From Paenibacillus tyrphae (GTDB lineage Bacteria; Bacillota; Bacilli; Paenibacillales; NBRC-103111), in NCBI RefSeq assembly GCF_000722545.1, contig NZ_JNVM01000031.1, forward strand, positions 84,441 through 148,440: 64,000 nt of DNA, given 5' to 3'. Of the stretch, positions 1 to 7,540 are shown one piece after another. A program made the translations under genes and the position numbers. Positions within the stretch are counted from its first letter, which is position 1, and each line of letters begins with the position of its first letter. The notes under the pieces are model-generated. The model did no database searches. It had not been told where the DNA came from and saw only the letters and a list, made by a program, of their open reading frames with translations.

Positions 1-1
1 G

Positions 2-844
2 TTCAGCATGCTGCTGGAAACGCTGCAAAGCTCCTTCGAGAAAAATAACGTCAGCAAAATCGCCTACGCCATTTCGTTTCTGGTCCTGATGATTATGGCG
101 GTCAACAGCTTCAGCGTAGCGATCGGCTATGCGAAATCGGCGATAACGGATATGATCCACTTCATGATCGCCGTCGTGCCGCTGCTGCTTACGCTGCTCG
201 CCTCCATGGGCAATGTGGTGACGGTTACCGTCATGCACCCGCTGATCGTGTTCATGATCCACGCCGTCGGGACGGCGATCTACTTCATCGTATTTCCGCT
301 GCTGTTTTTCTCGGCGGTGCTGCATATTGTCAGCTCGCTGTCGGACAAATACAAGGTGACCCAGCTTGCGAATTTACTGCGGAACGTCAGTGTCGGGTGC
401 CTTGGGGTTTTTGTTACGGTATTTTTGGGGGTCGTTTCGGTACAAGGCATCGGCAGCGCCGCGGCGGACGGGGTGACGATCCGGACGGCCAAGTACATTG
501 CCGGCAACTTCGTGCCGGTGGTCGGGCGGCTGTTCTCCGACGCCTCGGAGACCGTGATCGGCGCATCGCTGCTGGTGAAAAACGCAGTAGGACTGGCGGG
601 GGTCGTCATTCTTCTGGTGCTCTGTGCCTTCCCGGCGCTCAAAATATTGGCGCTTGCCTTCATCTATAATGTGTCGGCTGCGGTGATGCAGCCCTTGGGA
701 GATAACCCGATGATCACGTGCTTGGAAACAATTGGGAAAAGCTTGATTTTCGTATTTGCGGCGCTTGCCGTCGTCGGGCTGATGTTTTTCCTGGCGATCA
801 CCATTGTGATTGCCGCTGGGAACGTATCTGTCATGATGCGCTGA
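2..844 (+). CDS. spoIIIAE: Stage III sporulation protein AE (C-terminal 280 residues, cut by window edge)
   Basis: The reading frame is open to the first base of the window, so the true start and N-terminal signal region lie upstream; full-length SpoIIIAE is about 400 residues. The visible part is a multi-pass membrane protein with at least five long hydrophobic stretches and a conserved cytoplasmic-like segment rich in Gly, Asp and Thr in the middle. SpoIIIAE is a membrane part of the SpoIIIA-SpoIIQ channel that connects mother cell and engulfed forespore. Assignment rests on membrane topology plus perfect synteny with spoIIIAF, AG and AH directly downstream (29 nt gap to AF). An internal ATG at 8 is not considered the start. 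Confidence 0.9.
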   Translation, partial: FSMLLETLQSSFEKNNVSKIAYAISFLVLMIMAVNSFSVAIGYAKSAITDMIHFMIAVVPLLLTLLASMGNVVTVTVMHPLIVFMIHAVGTAIYFIVFPLLFFSAVLHIVSSLSDKYKVTQLANLLRNVSVGCLGVFVTVFLGVVSVQGIGSAAADGVTIRTAKYIAGNFVPVVGRLFSDASETVIGASLLVKNAVGLAGVVILLVLCAFPALKILALAFIYNVSAAVMQPLGDNPMITCLETIGKSLIFVFAALAVVGLMFFLAITIVIAAGNVSVMMR

Positions 845-873
845 ACCGCGTCCCGCGAAGGAGAGGATGACGA

Positions 874-1617
874 TTGGACTTCCTGAGCGGGTGGCTCAAG
901 TCGATCGTCATGGTCATCTTGCTCGCCACCTTCGTCGACCTGCTGCTGCCGAACCAATCGATGCAGCGCTACGTCAAAACCGTGATCGGCCTGTTCCTGC
1001 TGCTTACGCTGCTGCAGCCGCTTTTCTCGCTGCTTGGCCAACGGTCGCAATTGGATGAGCGTGTCAAGGACGCGTTGTTCAAAAGCGGAGCGGCGAGCCC
1101 GGAACGGATGGCGGGCGGGGCAAGCGGAGAGGTCGAATCGCTGCCCGTCACCCTGCAGCGGGCCGAAGCGCTGAAAGCCAAGCAGCAGGAACAGTCGCGG
1201 AAGCTGGTCGAAACGCAAGCTGCCGATCTGATGAAGCGAAGCATCGAGCAGAAGGCTGGAGTGAAGGTGCGAAGCATTCAGGTGGAGACCGCCGCCGATC
1301 GCGAAGGCCAGCTTGTCATCCGCAGCGTCTCTCTCGCCTTGGAACCGCAGCCGCCGATTATGCCCGTCACGGATACGGCTTCAAAGCCGGGTAGAGGAAT
1401 CGAGCCGGTCAAACCGGTGGAACCCGTTGCAGGTGTCGATATCCGTATCGGAGAGCCGCAATCCAGGCCCGTTTCCCGAATAAGCGGCAGGGAATCGGAT
1501 GAAAATAAGCTATCGCCTGAATGGTTGCAGAAAAAGACGCAAATATTACTGATGTTGGAGCAGGATTGGCAGATAGGCGGAGACCAAATCCGGTTGGAGC
1601 TGGCGGTGGGGAGGTGA
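874..1617 (+). CDS. spoIIIAF: Stage III sporulation protein AF
   Basis: A 247-residue protein starting at TTG 874, preceded by a good ribosome site (AAGGAGAGG at 857-865). The N-terminal 60 residues form two transmembrane helices (around residues 6-25 and 33-52), followed by a soluble, charged domain, which is the SpoIIIAF layout. It is slightly longer than the Bacillus protein (about 206 residues), with a Pro/Val/Glu-rich linker near residues 165-200. It is part of the mother-cell side of the SpoIIIA channel and is made in the mother cell. It sits between spoIIIAE and spoIIIAG in one operon. Confidence 0.88.
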   Translation: MDFLSGWLKSIVMVILLATFVDLLLPNQSMQRYVKTVIGLFLLLTLLQPLFSLLGQRSQLDERVKDALFKSGAASPERMAGGASGEVESLPVTLQRAEALKAKQQEQSRKLVETQAADLMKRSIEQKAGVKVRSIQVETAADREGQLVIRSVSLALEPQPPIMPVTDTASKPGRGIEPVKPVEPVAGVDIRIGEPQSRPVSRISGRESDENKLSPEWLQKKTQILLMLEQDWQIGGDQIRLELAVGR

Positions 1618-1622
1618 TGCGG

Positions 1623-2255
1623 ATGGGAGAGATGCGAAAGAGGATGCAATCTTGGCTTGGCGGCGGCCCGGGCGGCCCCAAGCGGGTGCAGACGTTTCGA
1701 TGGGTGCTGCTGCTCGGGCTCGTAGGCGCTGCGCTTATGATTCTGAACTCGTTTATCACCGTGAAGGAGGTGGATCCCATCGGCACGGGACGGGCGTCTC
1801 CTCCCGATCAGACCAAGCCGGCCTTCGGTCAGGGAAGCAAAGAGCGTAGCCTATTCAAAGATTATGAGGAAGCGTATGAAACCGAGCTCAGAGACATCTT
1901 GTCGAAAATTGTCGGAGTAGGCGATGTGGAAGTGCTGGTGACCATTGAGTCGACGGAGGAACTGAACGTCGAGCGCAACACCAAGGAAACGCAGCAAATT
2001 ACCAATGAGAAAGATCCGCAGGGGGCCACGAGACATATCACCGACGTGACCCGTAACGGCGAAGTTGTGCTCTACGAGATTTCGGGCGGCAAGCAGCCGC
2101 TCGTCGTCAAGACGATTAAGCCGAAAATCCGCGGCGTGCTCGTCGTCGCCAAGGGCGCGGAGAACTTGACGGTGAAAAAAATGATTACCGAAGCGGTAGA
2201 ACGAGGGCTGGACGTTCCTGCCCACCGGATATCGATCCAGCCTCGCAAGCAGTAA
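1623..2255 (+). CDS. spoIIIAG: Stage III sporulation protein AG
   Basis: A 210-residue protein. The frame is open from 1521, but ATG 1623 has the best ribosome site (GGGGAGG at 1608-1614) and lies 5 nt after the spoIIIAF stop; GTG 1614 and ATG 1617 are alternatives. There is one transmembrane helix near residues 25-45, then a periplasm-facing ring-building domain containing a segment on internal amyloid-like consistency (IVGVGDVEVLVTIEST) and a C-terminal motif resembling secretin/FliF-type ring folds. SpoIIIAG forms a large ring in the mother-cell to forespore channel. Synteny and domain layout make the call strong. Confidence 0.92.
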   Translation: MGEMRKRMQSWLGGGPGGPKRVQTFRWVLLLGLVGAALMILNSFITVKEVDPIGTGRASPPDQTKPAFGQGSKERSLFKDYEEAYETELRDILSKIVGVGDVEVLVTIESTEELNVERNTKETQQITNEKDPQGATRHITDVTRNGEVVLYEISGGKQPLVVKTIKPKIRGVLVVAKGAENLTVKKMITEAVERGLDVPAHRISIQPRKQ

Positions 2256-2319
2256 GCCGTACGGGGCCGGTGCGATACATTCAATATTAAACAAGGATAA
2301 ACGTTAAGGAGGATATGCA

Positions 2320-3300
2320 ATGAATTCGAAAAGACAAACCATTTGGCTTGTATCCATGCTTAGTTTGATGGTGGTGCTGTCCGCTTACTACTTGTTTACG
2401 GAAGACGTGGGCAATGTGGAAGTGACGGGGACGACGCCGAAGGAAATGACGATCAATGCCGGGCAAACGGACGCAAAGCATCCCGTATCGACGGATGCGG
2501 CCGGTCCGCGAGGCGAGCAAAAGCCGGGGCAAAAACCGGAAATAAAGCCCGAGCAGAAGCCTGAGGTGAAACCGGAGCAAAAACCGGAAATAAAGCCGGA
2601 GCAAAAGCCCGAGATCAAACCCGAGCAAAAACCGGAAATGAAGCCCGAACAAAAGCCCGAGATGAAACCGGAGCAAAAACCGGAAATGAAGCCCGAACAA
2701 AAGCCTGAGATGAAACCGGAGCAAAAACCGGAAATGAAGCCTGAGCAAAAACCGGAAATGAAGCCTGAGAAGAAGCCCGAGATGAAGCCGGAACAAAAGC
2801 CGGAAGGCAAGCCGGAGCAAAAGCCTGGAAAGGGCGAAAAACCCAGCAGCACGGGAGCGGAGACGTCGTCGATCGCCGCACAGCCGGTCTCCAAAAACGA
2901 AACGGACGCCAAAGTGCTGCAGCAGGTGCAAGCGCAGGCGCAGGTCCAATCGGGGAAAGACTATTTTGTAAATCTTCAGCTTAAGCGCAACGAGGAGATG
3001 GCTAAGAAGGCCGAGCAGCTCCTGACGATTATCGCGGACCCGAAACAAACGACCGAAGCTGCCGTTAAGGCCCAGGAAGAGCTGCGGAAAATCGAAGATA
3101 TGGAAGCCAAGGTCACGAATCTCGAAGAAACCTTGACGAAAGATTTCCCGCAAGCCGTTGTAACACAAGATTCCAACAAATGGAAGGTTACCGTCCAAGC
3201 AAACAAGCTGGAGAAAAGCCAAGCGCTCAGCATCCTCGACAAAACGATCAAAGAATTGAGCGTCGGCCCTGACAGCGTATCGGTACAAATGATTCCTTAA
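2320..3300 (+). CDS. spoIIIAH: Stage III sporulation protein AH with expanded KPEx linker
   Basis: A 326-residue protein, much longer than the 218-residue Bacillus subtilis protein. The start ATG 2320 has AAGGAGG at 2307-2313. Residues 7-27 form a single membrane anchor; residues about 66-172 are a tetrapeptide tandem array (Lys-Pro-Glu plus a variable residue); the C-terminal 120 residues are the YscJ/FliF-like ring domain that binds SpoIIQ across the intermembrane space, with the conserved DYFV start of the domain near residue 210. The extra length is entirely in the repeat linker, which would sit between the two membranes. It is the last gene of the operon and is followed by a terminator. 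Confidence 0.92.
   Translation: MNSKRQTIWLVSMLSLMVVLSAYYLFTEDVGNVEVTGTTPKEMTINAGQTDAKHPVSTDAAGPRGEQKPGQKPEIKPEQKPEVKPEQKPEIKPEQKPEIKPEQKPEMKPEQKPEMKPEQKPEMKPEQKPEMKPEQKPEMKPEQKPEMKPEKKPEMKPEQKPEGKPEQKPGKGEKPSSTGAETSSIAAQPVSKNETDAKVLQQVQAQAQVQSGKDYFVNLQLKRNEEMAKKAEQLLTIIADPKQTTEAAVKAQEELRKIEDMEAKVTNLEETLTKDFPQAVVTQDSNKWKVTVQANKLEKSQALSILDKTIKELSVGPDSVSVQMIP
2519..2830 (+). repeat. Tandem 12-nt repeat encoding (KPEx)n in spoIIIAH
   Basis: About 25 consecutive Lys-Pro-Glu-Gln / Lys-Pro-Glu-(Met/Ile/Val) units form a 12-nt (24-nt higher order) tandem repeat. Codon choices vary between CCG and CCC or GAG and GAA, but blocks of 48 nt are nearly identical, which suggests recent expansion by slippage or unequal exchange. 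The repeat also opens long spurious frames on the opposite strand, which are not genes. Confidence 0.95.
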
Positions 3301-3326
3301 GCCAGCATCGTGAACAAAATGCAGGT

Positions 3327-3363
3327 AAGGAGAGTCCGGAAAACCCGGCTCTCCTTTTTTTTT
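3327..3363 (+). terminator. Rho-independent terminator of the spoIIIA operon
   Basis: The stem pairs AGGAGAGTCCGG with CCGGCTCTCCT (one bulged T) around an A-rich loop and runs into nine T residues. It begins 27 nt after the spoIIIAH stop. Confidence 0.92.
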
Positions 3364-3478
3364 GCGGCACCGTTCGACGATTTTCGCCAAATTATTTTTT
3401 TTAGCTTTTTTGGACAGCCGATGGCGTTGAACAGTTCGCGCTATTCCCGGAGCAAGGAAACTCTTTTCTTACCGAAAG

Positions 3479-3497
3479 ATTGTGATATAATAACAAC
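3479..3497. repeat. attL core (19-bp direct repeat)
   Basis: The sequence attgtgatataataacaac is identical to 42222-42240. The flanking bases differ on both sides (g/t before, acatc/gtcgt after), so the shared core is exactly 19 bp. It lies 92 nt from the 3' end of the integrase gene, as expected for the attL of an element whose integrase sits at the left end. Confidence 0.88.
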
Positions 3498-3550
3498 ACA
3501 TCTTGATATCGTTAATAAATGTAGGCAATTTGGCGATAATAAATAGTGTC

Positions 3551-3569
3551 GCTCACAAATTTGCTCACA
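3551..3569. repeat. Tandem GCTCACA pair, putative integrase arm-binding site (P' arm)
   Basis: Two direct copies of GCTCACA at 3551-3557 and 3563-3569 have 12-bp periodicity. The same pair with the same spacing and orientation occurs at 42102-42120 on the other phage end. In circular phage DNA the two pairs would flank the att core, the usual layout for arm-type integrase sites. Confidence 0.55.
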
Positions 3570-3588
3570 TTTCCAAGTTATCCACAGT

Positions 3589-4668
3589 TCAATGTTTAAA
3601 AAACTCACTCGTAATAGTTTCAACTAATTCGGATTCCATCTTGGGAATGAAATGCGAGTAGGTTGAATTGACCGTCTGAACTGTATCACCCAAAAGCTCT
3701 GCTACAGCTACAATTGGATGTCGATTCATGAGCAGTATTGAAGCAACTGTATGTCTAATGTCATGGAATCGGATTCGAGGTAATCCAGCAATCTTGGTAT
3801 CGGCGTAAAATCGATTTCTAATTGTTCTTGGATTGAAATGTTTTCCATTAAGCTCGAATAAATACAAAGTGTTTGAGTTTGAATGCGTCAATAATTCATC
3901 TACAACGTGCTTTGGTAATCTCAACGTCCTAATTGAGTTTGGAGTTTTAGTGTCATCAATCACAAAGCCTTTACCTAATCTTTTTAAGGCTTTTTCAATT
4001 TTTATTTGATTTGTTTTCTTTAAAATATCAGTTTTGTATAGAGCAAGTATTTCACCTATTCTCATACCAGTTGAAAAAACTAATGCATAAAATGCATACC
4101 GATCTGTACCGCGCATAGTCTTTAAGAAATGGCTGACTTGTTCTGGTTGCCAAACAGTCATTTTTTTTGGTTTGTAACTATATGGTGCCACATCTTTTGA
4201 TACATCATATATTATAGCTTTTTTTTTCATTGCGTATTTAAATGTTTTTCTAAGAACAGCGGAGATATTTCTAATGACACCTTTTCCTTGTTTATCAACA
4301 TTGAGAAGCTGACTGTAAAAGTCCTCGATATCATCATATGTGATTTTGTCGATTTTTTTATTGCCCAGATATTTAATGATACGCAAAACGTATTCCATTT
4401 GTTTTTCATAAGTAGTGGCCCTTACTTTATGCCTCACAACACTTTCGTAATAGGACATAATAAAATCTTTGAATGTTCTCCCTGCACTTTTGTGCCCTAG
4501 TCGAAGATTCCGATTAATTTCAAACAAGGCTTGTTCTGCTTCCTCTTGAGTATCACAAGTTCCTGTTTCTTGGATTCGTTTTTTAGTAATAGGGTTTTTA
4601 CCAACATCAATAACATATTCGAATTTATCCCCGCGCGGACGAACGCTTCCCTTTAATTTTACTGCCAT
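3589..4668 (-). CDS. int: Phage tyrosine-recombinase integrase
   Basis: A 359-residue site-specific recombinase that would integrate the phage at the accB upstream region. Residues 1-60 form an AP2-like arm-binding domain, residues about 65-150 an SAM-like core-binding domain, and the remainder the catalytic domain. Visible catalytic residues are Arg203 (in TGMRIGEI), His302 and Arg305 (HDIRH), and the nucleophile Tyr337 (NSTYSHF). The box II histidine of the common LGH motif is Asp328 here (LGDTV), a variation that phage integrases tolerate. The gene lies next to attL and is transcribed toward it, at the end of the leftward lysogeny block, 18 nt after the preceding stop. No strong ribosome site is visible, so it may be translationally coupled. 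Confidence 0.93.
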   Translation of the reverse strand: MAVKLKGSVRPRGDKFEYVIDVGKNPITKKRIQETGTCDTQEEAEQALFEINRNLRLGHKSAGRTFKDFIMSYYESVVRHKVRATTYEKQMEYVLRIIKYLGNKKIDKITYDDIEDFYSQLLNVDKQGKGVIRNISAVLRKTFKYAMKKKAIIYDVSKDVAPYSYKPKKMTVWQPEQVSHFLKTMRGTDRYAFYALVFSTGMRIGEILALYKTDILKKTNQIKIEKALKRLGKGFVIDDTKTPNSIRTLRLPKHVVDELLTHSNSNTLYLFELNGKHFNPRTIRNRFYADTKIAGLPRIRFHDIRHTVASILLMNRHPIVAVAELLGDTVQTVNSTYSHFIPKMESELVETITSEFFKH

Positions 4669-4686
4669 GAATTAAAAAACCCCCAA

Positions 4687-5055
4687 TCAAGGCAAATAAT
4701 ATCTTACGGCATCTAATTTGAGAACTTCTTCAATGTCACACATTTGAATGACCAACTGTTCAATATTATTCAAATCGATACATCCTTCTTGAAGGATGCG
4801 TTTGTTTATACGTTGAATGTCAATTCCGAAAAAATCTGGGCGATGTGTAGGGATAGTGATGTCATCCAATTGAACGGTGGCACTTGCCATAGTCTCGGGG
4901 ATATCATTCAGTTCCTTTCGATTGAAAGGAGCTGTGATAGGGATGTGAAGATATCTTTTATCCCATTGAATTTCACCACGCTTAAATGATATAAACATCC
5001 AAAAAGGCAACTGATGGCCTTCATGATAGTCATAATAAACCGTAATTTTAGCCAA
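4687..5055 (-). CDS. Unknown protein of the lysogeny block
   Basis: A 122-residue soluble protein, start TTG at 5055 with GAGGATGG upstream. I do not recognise a family. It is rich in aromatic residues at the N-terminus (YYDYHEGHQLPFWMF), has no membrane segment and no signal peptide, and ends in an acidic-hydrophobic stretch. It starts 3 nt after the ImmA-like gene and precedes the integrase, so all four leftward genes are probably one transcript expressed in the lysogen. It could act with the protease or be a superinfection-exclusion or toxin-antitoxin type partner, but there is no direct evidence for that. Confidence 0.6.
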   Translation of the reverse strand: MAKITVYYDYHEGHQLPFWMFISFKRGEIQWDKRYLHIPITAPFNRKELNDIPETMASATVQLDDITIPTHRPDFFGIDIQRINKRILQEGCIDLNNIEQLVIQMCDIEEVLKLDAVRYYLP

Positions 5056-5058
5056 TCT

Positions 5059-5667
5059 TTACACCATCCTCTTTTTTGCCTGTATGGTCCGTAGCTTTTC
5101 TAAAATGTGGAGTGTTTCAGGCATGTATTCAAATCTGATTTGTACTGGAGTAATATGCGCGATAAAGTTCTGGTGTGAACGTTCCTGATTAATGCGCCGC
5201 TCAACTTGATCAATTCGTTTCTGTACAAAGGGGATCGGCAATTTAAACTCTTCAGCCAAGACTTTTATGTATGTTGGCCGGTGATTAATATCTTTGAATT
5301 CCACCAACATGTACACCGGCATGGCTGCATAAAGTTGAAAATGTGCCGCTTGGATTTCTTGAAGCTCCATTAGTGACTTGGGGATATGATGCTGAGACCC
5401 GACATGTCTTAACGGATGACATAACTCATGAAAGAATGCTTCACGTCGTTCTGGTTCGTCAAAGTTTGAATTTAACATAATAACCGCAAATTCATCATCC
5501 CACATAGCTCTGCTTTCCTCTTTTGTTTTACAGATTGCAACATTGAAAATGTTGGCAATACGTTCAATATCCATATCCGAAGCATAGTGTATACAGTTGT
5601 CTCGATACGACTTATTGATCCATTTTTCAAGATCTGATTGTTTGTACATTGATAAATTGAGATTCAT
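5059..5667 (-). CDS. ImmA/IrrE family metallopeptidase
   Basis: A 202-residue putative zinc protease. The HExxH motif is visible as HELCH at residues 80-84, followed by a Glu-rich helix (LMELQEIQAAHFQLYAAMP) that supplies the third ligand in this family. In ICEBs1 and related elements, ImmA cleaves the phage repressor after DNA damage or other signals, which starts induction. The gene lies directly downstream of the CI-like repressor on the same strand, the usual repressor-antirepressor pairing. Start ATG 5667 has a clear GAGGGGTG site. The C-terminal half beyond the protease domain is of unknown function. Confidence 0.85.
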   Translation of the reverse strand: MNLNLSMYKQSDLEKWINKSYRDNCIHYASDMDIERIANIFNVAICKTKEESRAMWDDEFAVIMLNSNFDEPERREAFFHELCHPLRHVGSQHHIPKSLMELQEIQAAHFQLYAAMPVYMLVEFKDINHRPTYIKVLAEEFKLPIPFVQKRIDQVERRINQERSHQNFIAHITPVQIRFEYMPETLHILEKLRTIQAKKRMV

Positions 5668-5736
5668 GATGACACCCCTCTGGAATATGTTCTCAATAAC
5701 GAATATTTACGGGAATGTATGTTCGTTTATATGTGT

Positions 5737-5762
5737 AAAAGAAAAAGCGCTTAGTTAGCACT
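5737..5762 (-). terminator. Weak terminator after the repressor gene (leftward)
   Basis: On the minus strand AGTGCT pairs with AGCGCT around a 5-nt loop and is followed by a T-rich run (T5 C T4). It begins 19 nt downstream of the repressor stop, so it would partly separate repressor and immA expression. Confidence 0.55.
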
Positions 5763-5780
5763 TATTTCTTTACATCTTAA

Positions 5781-6143
5781 CTATTTTTTCTCTTGCTCTT
5801 TCTTCCACTGTTCTTTTAGTTTTTCAAACAATTCAATATCTTCTTTCAGGCGTTTCGCTACTTCAGGAGTCAATTCGTGTTTGACCCCATCTAAATAAGC
5901 AATGTTAATGTTCGGATTAATCTTTTCTTTTGATGGCGGTGATGGGTCATCTGTTCTACCTAGAAGATAATCAATTGAAGTATCAAATAGGTCAGCAATT
6001 TTTTCTAAGGTTTTATAATCAGGGTTTCTACTTCCACTTTCATATGCAGTATACGCGGGCCGAGTTATGCCCAAATAATCTGCCATATCCTGTTGAGTCT
6101 TATTTAGTTTGTTTCGAAATGCCGTCAACCTACTCGATATCAT
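5781..6143 (-). CDS. CI-like phage repressor, XRE family HTH
   Basis: A 120-residue protein with an N-terminal Cro/CI helix-turn-helix (residues about 5-60; KTQQDMADYLGITRPAYTAYE holds the two helices) and a C-terminal tail ending in a Lys/Glu-rich helix. It has no LexA-type peptidase domain, so inactivation probably depends on the adjacent ImmA-like protease. ATG 6143 is preferred over GTG 6152 because it has a GGTGA site at the right distance. It is divergent from the early genes across a region with four matching operators (6210-6315) and is the presumed lysogeny repressor. Confidence 0.86.
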   Translation of the reverse strand: MISSRLTAFRNKLNKTQQDMADYLGITRPAYTAYESGSRNPDYKTLEKIADLFDTSIDYLLGRTDDPSPPSKEKINPNINIAYLDGVKHELTPEVAKRLKEDIELFEKLKEQWKKEQEKK

Positions 6144-6209
6144 CTGTATCACCAGCTAATAATTAATTTTAAATTAAGTTAATTTAACTTAATTTAACTT
6201 AGCTTAATT

Positions 6210-6315
6210 GTAACAATACGCTACATAAAAATAAATGTAACAATACGACACAAAAATGTGTTGACGAGTATCGAAACGTTACATATAATGAATACATGAA
6301 GTAACGAATCGCTAC
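6210..6315. promoter_or_regulatory. Four repressor operators between the divergent immunity and early genes
   Basis: Four 15-bp imperfect inverted repeats share the pattern GTAnC-n5-GnnAC: 6210-6224 GTAACAATACGCTAC, 6237-6251 GTAACAATACGACAC, 6268-6282 GTATCGAAACGTTAC, 6301-6315 GTAACGAATCGCTAC. The third sits inside the spacer of a near-consensus rightward promoter and the fourth just past its start point. The first two lie where a leftward repressor promoter would be. The AT-rich direct repeats at 6161-6207 (TTAACTTAAT-type) are a separate feature. Confidence 0.8.
6261..6289 (+). promoter_or_regulatory. Early rightward sigma-A promoter
   Basis: TTGACG at 6261-6266 and TATAAT at 6284-6289 are separated by an ideal 17-bp spacer. 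Operator 3 fills the spacer, so repressor binding would block RNA polymerase. It reads into the HTH gene at 6341 and the early operon. Confidence 0.85.
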
Positions 6316-6340
6316 ATAAAAAGGAGGGAGGTTTTACTTT

Positions 6341-6568
6341 TTGGAGCGAACTTGGTTAATAGAATTACGAATAAAACTAGGTTTTACGCAAGAACATGTT
6401 GCTGATCTTTGCGGTATAAAGAGACCATACTATACGATGATTGAAACTGGAAAGCGCAGACCTAGTGTTGAAGTTGCCCAAAAGATCGCATCAGTTATAG
6501 GATTTAATTGGGTGATTTTTTTTGATCAAAATGGTAACGAAACGATACTTTCGATTAAAACTTCTTAA
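6341..6568 (+). CDS. Small XRE-family HTH protein (Cro-like)
   Basis: A 75-residue DNA-binding protein with a Cro/CI helix-turn-helix over nearly its whole length (FTQEHVADLCGIKRPYYTMIE). It is the first gene after the early promoter, facing away from the CI-like repressor, so it most likely acts as the Cro counterpart that shuts off repressor synthesis during lytic growth. The start is TTG 6341 with GGAGGGAGG ending 9 nt before it. Its codon use matches other phage early genes. Confidence 0.82.
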   Translation: MERTWLIELRIKLGFTQEHVADLCGIKRPYYTMIETGKRRPSVEVAQKIASVIGFNWVIFFDQNGNETILSIKTS

Positions 6569-6583
6569 CGAAAGGAGAAAAAA

Positions 6584-6862
6584 ATGGCCCAAAATCAACC
6601 TGGTATATACGAAAACAGAGTGATGGAATTGCTTGGGAGCTTAGCGGAAATGCTTTTGAAAAAAGAGCAGCCGAAAGAACCATTCGCGGAATATCCGGAT
6701 TTGTTGTACGCGGAGGACGTTATTAACATTACCCGTTGGTCATCGAGTCACACCTACTCTGTAATGAAACGGCCGAACTTCCCACTCGCAAACGGAGGGG
6801 AAAAACCATACTGCGTTTTTAAACGTGACTTCATCAGGTGGCTTGAGCGAGAAGTTCCTTGA
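6584..6862 (+). CDS. Small phage early protein, possible excisionase-like winged helix
   Basis: A 92-residue protein. Residues about 45-90 (YAEDVINITRWSSSHTYSVMKR, then KRDFIRWLE) resemble the helix-turn-helix DNA-binding fold of excisionase/AlpA-type proteins, in which a short helix, a wing and a terminal helix that begins with the FxxWL pattern follow each other. The start ATG has AAAGGAG upstream. It follows the Cro-like gene by 15 nt. It may be the recombination directionality factor or another small regulator; the call is tentative. Confidence 0.55.
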   Translation: MAQNQPGIYENRVMELLGSLAEMLLKKEQPKEPFAEYPDLLYAEDVINITRWSSSHTYSVMKRPNFPLANGGEKPYCVFKRDFIRWLEREVP

Positions 6863-6869
6863 GGAGTGT

Positions 6870-6892
6870 GCCCGCTGCTGGGAACAGCGGGC
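6870..6892. other. Stable GC-rich hairpin after the early HTH genes
   Basis: GCCCGCTG at 6870-6877 pairs perfectly with CAGCGGGC at 6885-6892. There is no T run after it, so it may be an RNA-stabilising or attenuating hairpin rather than a true terminator. Confidence 0.5.
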
Positions 6893-7035
6893 AATCAGGG
6901 GGACTATAAAACTACATTACTTTTGGAGTAGGTTGCGAGGGGAATTGCGGGGAATTTTTTTCTTAAAAACATCATAGCCTCTTTTCCCATTCGCTTCCAT
7001 TCCAATTTGGAATATTCGGAAAGGAGGAGGTTCGT

Positions 7036-7272
7036 TTGTTTATGACAGCGGATCATATCAGCCAATCATTACGCGAACAAAGGATCAAAGCAGGCTATAC
7101 ACAAGAGCAACTCGCGGCATATTTGGACATGACCCAATCGGATGTAAGCAAAATTGAAAATGGGAGAAAAATCCCTGATGCTGTGACATACGAAAATTGG
7201 CTTTGGCGGTGTCAGAATCAACCGCAACGTTATGAATTTTATTATGACAGGAGGAGAGGACAGCATGCGTGA
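7036..7272 (+). CDS. Third small XRE-family HTH protein
   Basis: A 78-residue helix-turn-helix protein (YTQEQLAAYLDMTQSDVSKIE at residues about 20-40). TTG 7036 and ATG 7042 are both possible behind the AAGGAGGAGG site at 7021-7030. The C-terminal tail is aromatic and basic (YEFYYDRRRG). It overlaps the next gene by 8 nt. It is probably an additional early regulator; many Firmicutes phages carry two or three such proteins near the switch. Confidence 0.75.
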   Translation: MFMTADHISQSLREQRIKAGYTQEQLAAYLDMTQSDVSKIENGRKIPDAVTYENWLWRCQNQPQRYEFYYDRRRGQHA

Positions 7273-7540
7273 ATTGGCCAAAATGCTCGAATTAGCGGGG
7301 CTACAGTCTGGAGTGGTCTATGCCAGCGGAATCATGAAGGCTCGCGAGATAGTCCGTAGTGCTGCTGAATTTCGAGCACAGGAAACGATCAGGCCGATGA
7401 CAGCCAGGATTCTTGCAGAAAACGAAAAAGCCGCCATGCCGGGCGACTTGTTCGTAAAAACAGAAAGTATGTTCTCATATAGTATACCTGCTTTGAAGTA
7501 TGTTGACAAGGAGGTATCCGAGTGCGCCGTAAGAAATTAA
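7265..7540 (+). CDS. Unknown small early phage protein
   Basis: A 91-residue protein, start ATG 7265 behind AGGAGGAGAGGA (the frame is open from 7232 but that region lacks a ribosome site). It is mostly helical, with an Ala/Glu-rich centre, and shows no recognisable motif. It overlaps the preceding HTH gene and the following gene by a few bases, so it belongs to the same tightly packed early transcript. Confidence 0.6.
   Translation: MRELAKMLELAGLQSGVVYASGIMKAREIVRSAAEFRAQETIRPMTARILAENEKAAMPGDLFVKTESMFSYSIPALKYVDKEVSECAVRN

Noticed and set aside
2388..2912. Long minus-strand frames rich in Ser-Gly-Phe-Cys and Phe-Ala-Pro repeats
   Set aside because: They are the complement of the spoIIIAH KPEx repeat, have no ribosome sites, and would be antisense to an essential operon.
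3310..3546. Rightward frame of 78 codons crossing the spoIIIA terminator and attL
   Set aside because: It runs through a terminator and the att site, has no ribosome site, and its composition is not coding.
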